Assembly (NCBI GenBank): GCA_903913345.1
Contig: CAIWLA010000568.1
Coordinates: 1-6,361, forward strand
DNA length: 6,361 nucleotides
DNA from: an uncultured Magnetococcales bacterium
Lineage (GTDB): Bacteria > Pseudomonadota > Magnetococcia > Magnetococcales > Magnetaquicoccaceae
Reading direction: 5' to 3'
A program made the position numbers and the translations under genes. The notes beneath the pieces were generated by a model, which worked only from the letters and a program-made list of their open reading frames with translations, was not told where the DNA came from and did not search any database. Of the stretch, positions 1 to 4,175 are shown piece by piece (positions within the stretch are counted from its first letter, which is position 1; every line of letters starts with the position of its first letter).

Positions 1-5
1 ATAAT

Positions 6-13
6 CCCCTCCT
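6..13 (-). promoter_or_regulatory. Strong Shine-Dalgarno for a gene starting beyond the left edge
   Basis: Read on the minus strand, this stretch is AGGAGGGG followed by ATTAT up to the window edge. AGGAGG is a near-perfect anti-Shine-Dalgarno match, and 7 bases lie between it and the edge, which is normal spacing for a start codon just outside. I infer that the next minus-strand gene downstream of the amidase begins right at or past position 1. Its identity cannot be read here. In some alphaproteobacteria an amidase of this type is followed by a penicillin-binding protein gene (mrcA), but nothing in the window tests that. Confidence 0.55.
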
Positions 14-29
14 GGACCTCCCTGATAGC

Positions 30-58
30 TTTACCACCAACAACATGTAGAATGTCAA
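30..58 (-). promoter_or_regulatory. Possible weak promoter for the off-edge minus-strand gene
   Basis: On the minus strand, positions 58-53 read TTGACA, an exact -35 consensus. A 17-base spacer leads to GGTAAA at 35-30, which matches the -10 consensus at only 3 of 6 positions. The location suits transcription of the gene whose ribosome binding site sits at 6-13, because more than 120 bases separate that gene from the amidase stop. The -10 is poor, so this is only a candidate. Confidence 0.2.
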
Positions 59-124
59 CGCGCCCTAAGCGTGCGGTGCCGTCCGTTGGCGGTGCCTGTC
101 CACTGCGCCGACCGGTCTGCCCTT

Positions 125-1294
125 TCAGGCCATGGAGGCCGAATGGAAAAACGCCTGGGTGCCACTGGCCAAGGCCCTGGCCAGGGCTTCTTGATAATCC
201 TGTTTGCGCAACTGCATCTCTTCATCCCGATTGGATAAAAAGGCCATCTCCACCAGCACGGACGGCACATCGGGGGCCTTCAGAACCGCAAAACCCGCCT
301 GTTTGACACCCCGGAAATGGATACGCAGGGAAGGCACCTTCTTGAGAGCAACCAGCAGACTGCTCCCATAGGCCATGGCCCGGTTGCGGGCATCCCGTTG
401 CGACAGATCCACCAGAATATCCCGCAACTCCGGGTCAACCACCTGTCCCAGATCCACCCCCCCGATCAGATCGGCGGCATTTTCCCGTTCGACCAACACC
501 TGCAACGACCGGTCTGTCTCCGCCCGCCCCCGTTCGGAGAGGCAATACACCGATGCCCCCCGTGCCGAAGGGATCCGAAAGGCATCGGCATGGAGACTGA
601 CAAAGAGATCGGCACTGTATCGACGCGCGATGGCGACCCGCTTCCGCAGCGGCACAAAATAGTCATCCGTTCGTGTCAGGTAGGCCTTGCAACCCGCCGC
701 ATCCAGTTCTTTGACCAGCCTGTGGGCCACCTCCAGGGTCACGGTCTTTTCGTAGGTGCCGCCCGAACCGATGGCACCCGGATCCTCTCCCCCATGACCC
801 GGATCAATCACGATAACGGGATCCCGTCGCCTGTTTTGCGCAACCAGGCTGGCCAGGGCCGGGTTTTCCTCCTCCATCCCCTCCTTGCGTTGCAACTCAA
901 TGACCAAACGGGGCGGCCGACCGCCAATGGAGCGGAGGAGAAAGGCGTTGGGAATGGCCGGTATTTTCAGGGCAAACTCCAGCCGAACCAGACCGGTCGT
1001 ACTGTTGTCCAGTCGCACCCCCCCCACCACGGCATCTTCCACCTTCAGCAACGCGGAATCCAACGCCCACGATACATCCCGCATCTCAACCACCACCCGA
1101 TCCGGTTGCGAGAATTGTTGCAGGGAATAGTGAATTTTTTTATCCAGATCAAACACAATGCGGGTGTGTTCCGGTCCCGTCCACAGGCGCATGTTGGTCA
1201 CCTGGGCAGCAGCATCCGCATGGAGAAAAGACACAGGCAGCACCAAGCCACTGGCGGACAACAACAGGGCCTTCAATACCTCTCGCCGTACCAT
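125..1294 (-). CDS. N-acetylmuramoyl-L-alanine amidase, AMIN plus Amidase_3, Tat-type signal
   Basis: This is a periplasmic zinc amidase of the AmiA/B/C type. It cuts the bond between N-acetylmuramic acid and L-alanine of peptidoglycan and typically helps daughter cells separate. From the chosen start (389 aa), residues 1-30 are a signal peptide with an RREVLK twin-arginine-like motif, a hydrophobic stretch and an ADAAA cleavage region. An AMIN-like domain, which targets the septum or wall in this family, spans about residues 30-140. Amidase_3 covers about 158-385. Its expected metal and catalytic residues are present: His167 in DPGHGGEDPG, Glu182 in TYEK, His235 in VSLHAD and Glu349 in LVEMAFLSN. 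No LysM domain is visible. The frame stays open upstream to an ATG at 1339, but I prefer the ATG at 1294 because it puts the arginine pair at the N terminus and has GGGAGG at 1312-1307, although the 12-base spacing is long. The gene is divergent from ubiG. The symbol amiC would be reasonable, but AmiA, AmiB and AmiC cannot be separated here. Confidence 0.95.
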   Translation of the reverse strand: MVRREVLKALLLSASGLVLPVSFLHADAAAQVTNMRLWTGPEHTRIVFDLDKKIHYSLQQFSQPDRVVVEMRDVSWALDSALLKVEDAVVGGVRLDNSTTGLVRLEFALKIPAIPNAFLLRSIGGRPPRLVIELQRKEGMEEENPALASLVAQNRRRDPVIVIDPGHGGEDPGAIGSGGTYEKTVTLEVAHRLVKELDAAGCKAYLTRTDDYFVPLRKRVAIARRYSADLFVSLHADAFRIPSARGASVYCLSERGRAETDRSLQVLVERENAADLIGGVDLGQVVDPELRDILVDLSQRDARNRAMAYGSSLLVALKKVPSLRIHFRGVKQAGFAVLKAPDVPSVLVEMAFLSNRDEEMQLRKQDYQEALARALASGTQAFFHSASMA

Positions 1295-1507
1295 CTCGAT
1301 ACACATCCTCCCTTGCCTCTGGTCGATTGGGTCAGGCATACGACCGCATAGCCACCCATCACGGTTTGTGGTACACTCTCGACTGTCGATCGTCGTATCG
1401 CGTCACCAACCCGTGTGCGCACCTTTATACAAGCAAGAACTGGGCCTATGCAAGCCCATACCCATACATCCGTATCTTAGGGTCACAATCGTTGCAGGGA
1501 GGAAATC
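1295..1507. other. Divergent intergenic region between the amidase gene and ubiG
   Basis: This gap must contain the promoters of both the amidase gene (leftward) and ubiG (rightward). TATACA at 1426-1431 and TACACT at 1372-1377 could be rightward -10 elements, but neither has a good -35 at 16-18 bases. A TGGGC/GCCCA inverted repeat with an 8-base loop occupies 1441-1458, inside the probable ubiG leader. I found no tRNA, riboswitch or clear operator. Confidence 0.4.
1497..1502 (+). promoter_or_regulatory. Ribosome binding site of ubiG
   Basis: GGGAGG lies 5 bases before the ATG at 1508. This fixes the ubiG start, and the predicted protein then begins as UbiG family members do, a few residues before the conserved KFERMAHEWW segment. 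Confidence 0.8.
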
Positions 1508-2221
1508 ATGGTCACGGTAGATTCAGAGGAAATTGCCAAGTTTGAACGCATGGCGCATGAGTGGTGGGAACCCGAAGGAAAGTTTAAACTCCTTCATCAA
1601 ATCAATCCCCTGCGCGCCGACTACATCTGTACGCAATTGACCGGCACACCACAGGGACTGTTGACCGGCCTGAACATGCTGGATATTGGCTGTGGCGGCG
1701 GTATTCTCTCCGAATCATTGGACCAACGGGGTGCCACCGTGGTCGGCATCGACCGTTCCGAGCGGATTATCGAAGTCGCCAAAAGACACCAGATGGAGAG
1801 TGGCTCCACCGTGGATTATCGGGTGCAGGCAGCCGAGGCGTTGGCGGACCAACACCCCAACCATTTTGATGTGGTCCTGGCCATGGAGGTGTTGGAACAT
1901 GTCCCGGATGTGGAAGCCTTCATCGCCTCCTGTGCCACACTGCTCAAACCGGACGGTTATTTTTTCTTTGCCACGCTCAACCGAACCATCCAGTCGTGGA
2001 TGGCGGCCATCATCGGTGCGGAATATATCCTCCGCTGGCTGCCACAGGGAACCCACACCTATGGCAAGTTTATCCGCCCGTCGGAATTGGATCAATCTCT
2101 GCGTCGCGCCGGTCTCCATCTGCGGGATCTGCGGGGAATGTCCTACCACCCGCTGGGCAACTCTTTTCGGTTAAGCCAAAATCCCAACATTAACTATCTG
2201 GGTTTCAGCCGTCGTGGATGA
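1508..2221 (+). CDS. ubiG: Ubiquinone biosynthesis O-methyltransferase UbiG
   Basis: UbiG carries out both S-adenosylmethionine-dependent O-methylations of ubiquinone synthesis, on the polyprenyl-hydroxyphenol intermediate and on 3-demethylubiquinol. It acts at the cytoplasmic face of the inner membrane. The 237 aa match the usual family length of about 240. The N-terminal KFERMAHEWWEPEGKFKLLH and NPLRADYI segments are UbiG hallmarks. The class I methyltransferase fold shows motif I LDIGCGGG at 58-65, the acidic GID at 80-82 that would bind the cofactor ribose, VVLAMEVLEHV at 122-132 and LLKPDGYFFFATLNRT at 145-160. The segment IIGAEYILRWLPQGTH (168-183) corresponds to the region reported to contact membrane lipids in E. 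coli UbiG. Its stop overlaps the start of the following rluD-type gene, so the two are probably co-transcribed. All key motifs are intact. Confidence 0.96.
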   Translation: MVTVDSEEIAKFERMAHEWWEPEGKFKLLHQINPLRADYICTQLTGTPQGLLTGLNMLDIGCGGGILSESLDQRGATVVGIDRSERIIEVAKRHQMESGSTVDYRVQAAEALADQHPNHFDVVLAMEVLEHVPDVEAFIASCATLLKPDGYFFFATLNRTIQSWMAAIIGAEYILRWLPQGTHTYGKFIRPSELDQSLRRAGLHLRDLRGMSYHPLGNSFRLSQNPNINYLGFSRRG

Positions 2222-3248
2222 GACTCTCCCGCGACCACCGCCGGGGAATGGACCGCAGCGACGGATCCTGCGCGGTCTGGCCGAGGTGGTCGGGCACCGG
2301 GTGGACCGGGCACTGGCCCTGCTGGACCCCACCCTCAGTCGCACCATGATTCAACGGTTGATCTGCTCCGGGGCGGTCTTCCGGCAACCGGGGACGGCAG
2401 GGGACGACCCATCGCCCACCCACCTCCTGCCCGTCCACTCCGCCACGGAAAAGGTTCGGGATGGCGAGTGGTTTGAACTGCACATCCCGGCCGCCGTGCC
2501 ATTGGAAGTGACCGCCGAAGCGGTTGAATTGTCCATTCTGTTCGAGGATGATGACCTGCTTGTGGTCAACAAACCCGCTGGCATGACCGTCCATCCGGGG
2601 GCTGGTCCCAGTGCCTACGGCGGCACACTGGTCAACGCCCTGTTGCACCATTGTCGGGGTACTTTGTCGGGTATCGGGGGGGTTATCCGACCGGGGATTG
2701 TCCACCGGTTGGACAAAGAGACCAGCGGCCTGTTGGTGGTGGCCAAGAATGACCGCACCCATCAGCACCTGTCGGAACAGTTCAAGGCCCACACCACCGC
2801 CCGTCTGTATCAGGCGATTGTCAAAGGCAGACCACAACCCCTCCGGGGAACCGTTGACGCTCCCATCGGTCGTCATCCCAGGGATCGTCAAAAAATGGCG
2901 GTGGTCGCCCGCGGACGCTTGGCCGTCACCCACTATACGGTGCGGGAGTCGTTGGCCGCCTTCACCCTGGTCGAGTGCCGTCTGCAAACCGGGCGCACCC
3001 ATCAAATCCGGGTCCACATGGCCCACATCGGCCATCCCCTGTTGGGCGACCCCGTCTACAGTCGCCCGTTTACACCACCCGCCACATGGCCGGAACCGGC
3101 GAGAAGCCGGACAGCCCTCTTCCACCGTCAGGCACTTCATGCGGCCACGCTGGGCTTTACCCATCCCGGCACGGGCAAACGGCTGCAATTCGAGGTGGGG
3201 GCACCGGACGATTTCCAGCAGCTCCTGGAGGCGTTGCGCCAATTGTAA
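2214..3248 (+). CDS. rluD: RluD-type 23S rRNA pseudouridine synthase
   Basis: This is a RluA/RluD-family enzyme that isomerises uridine to pseudouridine. E. coli RluD acts on the helix 69 loop of 23S rRNA (positions 1911, 1915, 1917). Of 344 aa, about residues 18-90 form an S4-like RNA-binding domain (VDRALALLDPTLSRTMIQRLI) and the rest is the catalytic domain. Motifs are DDLLVVNKPAGMTVHPG (113-129), the active-site PGIVHRLDKETSGLLVVAK with catalytic Asp167, and QTGRTHQIRVHMAHIGHPLLGD (258-279). The PGIVHRLDK form favours RluD over RluA or RluC, but specificity is inferred. The start is GTG at 2214, overlapping ubiG by 8 bases with no good Shine-Dalgarno, so translation is probably coupled to ubiG termination. 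The next in-frame ATG (2343-2346 region) would remove much of the S4 domain. The N terminus, rich in Pro and Arg, is slightly long for the family (E. coli 326 aa), so the exact start is uncertain. Confidence 0.92.
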   Translation: MDETLPRPPPGNGPQRRILRGLAEVVGHRVDRALALLDPTLSRTMIQRLICSGAVFRQPGTAGDDPSPTHLLPVHSATEKVRDGEWFELHIPAAVPLEVTAEAVELSILFEDDDLLVVNKPAGMTVHPGAGPSAYGGTLVNALLHHCRGTLSGIGGVIRPGIVHRLDKETSGLLVVAKNDRTHQHLSEQFKAHTTARLYQAIVKGRPQPLRGTVDAPIGRHPRDRQKMAVVARGRLAVTHYTVRESLAAFTLVECRLQTGRTHQIRVHMAHIGHPLLGDPVYSRPFTPPATWPEPARSRTALFHRQALHAATLGFTHPGTGKRLQFEVGAPDDFQQLLEALRQL

Positions 3249-3315
3249 TACGACATCCGATCAAGCCCTTTGAGCCAGCAGGAACCGACACCCTCCGTTG
3301 TCGTCCCTCGCCTCG

Positions 3316-3507
3316 TCATCCCCTCGAGTGCAACAACCGGGAGACATGCAGTTCCAGCTTCCAGGACAGCAAGTACAGGGTATACAAGACGACACCCGCC
3401 ATCAGCAAAACCACCCCAGGCAACACCAAATAGGCCATGAAACAGGCCAGAGGCGAGGCGATCAGCAACAGGCCCACCAGAACAAAATCTTCGGTAAATA
3501 TTTTCAT
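3316..3507 (-). CDS. Small two-helix membrane protein of unknown function
   Basis: A 63-residue protein I do not recognise. After a short MKIFTED start come two hydrophobic stretches, about residues 8-26 and 28-48, separated by a proline-glycine turn (LPGV). They are followed by a short tail with Lys50, His54, Arg57, His60 and Arg62. By the positive-inside rule both ends could face the cytoplasm as a helical hairpin. The ATG at 3507 is preferred over one at 3522 because minus-strand GGGAG lies 8 bases before it (3520-3516), while the upstream ATG has no ribosome binding site. It converges with rluD (67-base gap) and has its own candidate promoter upstream. The good ribosome binding site and membrane-protein-like composition argue that it is real, but conservation cannot be judged here. 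Confidence 0.62.
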   Translation of the reverse strand: MKIFTEDFVLVGLLLIASPLACFMAYLVLPGVVLLMAGVVLYTLYLLSWKLELHVSRLLHSRG

Positions 3508-3597
3508 GGTCTTTTCTCCCATTCAATTTGAACAACGAACAACAGGTCCACAGGCTTGATCCAACATTCCAACCCGTCCCTGCAACAGCACAATTGC

Positions 3598-3626
3598 ATT
3601 ATTTGCTAAATTTTCTAACAATGCAA
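3598..3626 (-). promoter_or_regulatory. Candidate promoter of the small membrane protein gene
   Basis: On the minus strand, TTGCAT (3626-3621, 3 of 6 matches to the -35) is followed after 17 bases by AATAAT (3603-3598, 5 of 6 matches to the -10). Transcription would begin near 3590, giving a leader of about 85 bases before the start at 3507. The -35 overlaps the left arm of the large inverted repeat, so a protein bound there could control this promoter. In such A+T-rich DNA, chance matches are common. Confidence 0.3.
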
Positions 3627-3640
3627 TGAGAAAATTTGCA
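3604..3640. repeat. Degenerate third copy of the repeat motif, able to form an alternative stem
   Basis: Positions 3604-3625 (TGCTAAATTTTCT then AACAATGCA) resemble the right arm of the large inverted repeat (TGCAAATTTTCTCATTGCA, 3655-3673). They can pair with part of the left arm: 3604-3606 and 3608-3616 with 3629-3640, 12 base pairs with a bulged T at 3607 and a 12-base loop. This stem and the large hairpin would compete for the left arm. Confidence 0.5.
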
Positions 3641-3673
3641 TTTTTCACAAAAAATGCAAATTTTCTCATTGCA
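3622..3673. repeat. Perfect 24-bp inverted repeat with a 4-base loop
   Basis: Arms 3622-3645 and 3650-3673 are exact reverse complements. The arm starts TGCAATGAGAAAATTTGCA and ends in five T, and the loop is CACA (3646-3649). Pairing stops at an A/A mismatch (3621 with 3674). As RNA or single-stranded DNA this would be a long, stable hairpin. Each arm contains TGCA at both ends of its 19-base core, so the cores themselves look like half-sites. It lies between divergent genes and no T-run follows the right arm on the plus strand. Possible roles are an operator, a dispersed palindromic element or a transcript-stabilising hairpin. Confidence 0.9.
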
Positions 3674-3694
3674 ATACCTGTAAAGCATGGGAGA

Positions 3695-3725
3695 CACTGT
3701 CTTTCAGTGCCCACCAGTCTGGTGG
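3695..3725. repeat. Two adjacent short palindromes upstream of the DUF190 gene
   Basis: CACTG-TCTTT-CAGTG (3695-3709) is followed one base later by CCACCAG-T-CTGGTGG (3711-3725), a perfect 7-bp inverted repeat around a single base. The second has the form of a dimeric regulator site. They lie about 95-125 bases before the DUF190 start and could be its operator, but no good promoter can be placed relative to them. Confidence 0.45.
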
Positions 3726-3760
3726 AATTGTTCGGCGTGTGGTCCTATTGGGACGGGTGT

Positions 3761-3773
3761 TGACGGCGCGTCA
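3761..3773. repeat. Short palindrome TGACG-GCG-CGTCA
   Basis: A 5-bp perfect inverted repeat around 3 bases lies 47 bases before the DUF190 start. TTGACG (3760-3765) could also serve as a -35, but the hexamer 17-18 bases downstream (near 3783) is a poor -10. A regulatory role is speculative. Confidence 0.25.
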
Positions 3774-3807
3774 GAACCGCCTGAATGCGTTCAAATGATG
3801 CTGCAAT

Positions 3808-3813
3808 GAGGAG
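3808..3813 (+). promoter_or_regulatory. Ribosome binding site of the DUF190 gene
   Basis: GAGGAG lies 7 bases before the ATG at 3821. It decides the start: the in-frame ATG at 3785 has no Shine-Dalgarno and would add 12 residues not expected in the family. Confidence 0.75.
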
Positions 3814-3820
3814 AAAACGA

Positions 3821-4132
3821 ATGAAGGGCTACATGATCACCTTTTTCACCCAACAGGATCGGCGACACCACGGCAAACTGTTGGGTGAATGGATTATCCA
3901 TCTGGCGCGGGAGATGGGGTTGCCGGGTGCAACGCTGATTGCGGGTGGCATGGGCTACGGACAGCACGGTCGCATCCACTCAGCCCATTTTTTTGAACTG
4001 GCCGACCAACCCCAGGAGATCCAGATGGCCGTCAGTGAAGAGGATGCCGAACGTCTCTTCCATCGGTTAAAGGAGGAAGGCATACATGTTTTCTACATCA
4101 AGACGCCCGTCGAGTATGGCACATTGCCCTGA
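3821..4132 (+). CDS. DUF190 family (PII-like) protein
   Basis: A 103-residue cytoplasmic protein of the DUF190 family, close to the usual length of about 100-110 aa. It begins MKGYMITFFTQQDRRHHGKLLGEWII, continues with the family core REMGLPGATLIAGGMGYGQHGRIHSAHFFEL (GxGxxGRIHSA is characteristic) and ends HVFYIKTPVEYGTLP. DUF190 proteins adopt a PII-like ferredoxin fold, probably as trimers, and some sit beside transporter or fluoride-channel (CrcB) genes. The ligand and target of this one are unknown, and no transporter gene is visible next to it. It stands alone on the plus strand, tail to tail with secA with 43 bases between the stops. The palindromes upstream suggest its own regulation. 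Confidence 0.88.
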   Translation: MKGYMITFFTQQDRRHHGKLLGEWIIHLAREMGLPGATLIAGGMGYGQHGRIHSAHFFELADQPQEIQMAVSEEDAERLFHRLKEEGIHVFYIKTPVEYGTLP

Positions 4133-4175
4133 AAAGACCTCCGCCGTTTTGAAAGCTCCGTGAAACCGTGGTCCA

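Larger units (their letters stand above)
3508..3820. other. Intergenic region rich in inverted repeats, between divergent genes
   Basis: No convincing gene lies in these 313 bases, which separate the leftward small membrane protein gene from the rightward DUF190 gene. The segment 3592-3675 is much richer in A+T than the surroundings and holds a perfect inverted repeat plus a degenerate third copy. The segment 3695-3773 is G+C-richer and holds three short palindromes. Because the flanking genes are divergent, a terminator role for the large repeat is not the obvious reading. A regulatory or dispersed-repeat role is more likely. Confidence 0.6.

Noticed and set aside
73..96. Direct repeat GCGGTGCC (73-80 and 89-96)
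   Set aside because: Two 8-base copies in G+C-rich DNA are too short to separate from chance, and no third copy follows.
317..1351. Long plus-strand open frame (344 codons) opposite the amidase gene
   Set aside because: It is antisense to a gene with all catalytic motifs. Its composition (rich in His, Gln, Pro) is typical of the reverse complement of a G+C-rich gene.
2218..2349. ATGA overlap at the ubiG stop as the start of the next gene
   Set aside because: This frame closes after about 43 codons and does not encode the S4 domain. The GTG at 2214 is in the correct frame.
2205..3242. Long minus-strand open frame (345 codons) opposite the rluD-type gene
   Set aside because: It is a shadow of a clearly recognised RluD-family gene and shows no domain of its own.
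3286..3303. CGACA/TGTCG inverted repeat with an 8-base loop after rluD, as a terminator
   Set aside because: The stem is only 5 bp and no T-run follows on either strand.
3523..3714. 63-codon minus-strand frame starting MGTERQCL and crossing the large inverted repeat
   Set aside because: Its centre (RKFAFFVKNANFLIALLENL) is simply the translation of the palindrome, it has no ribosome binding site, and it is adequately explained as intergenic repeat DNA. If the same peptide recurred elsewhere in the genome, that would confirm a dispersed repeat.
3785..3820. Upstream ATG at 3785 for the DUF190 protein
   Set aside because: It has no Shine-Dalgarno and adds residues not seen in the family, while the ATG at 3821 has GAGGAG at good spacing.
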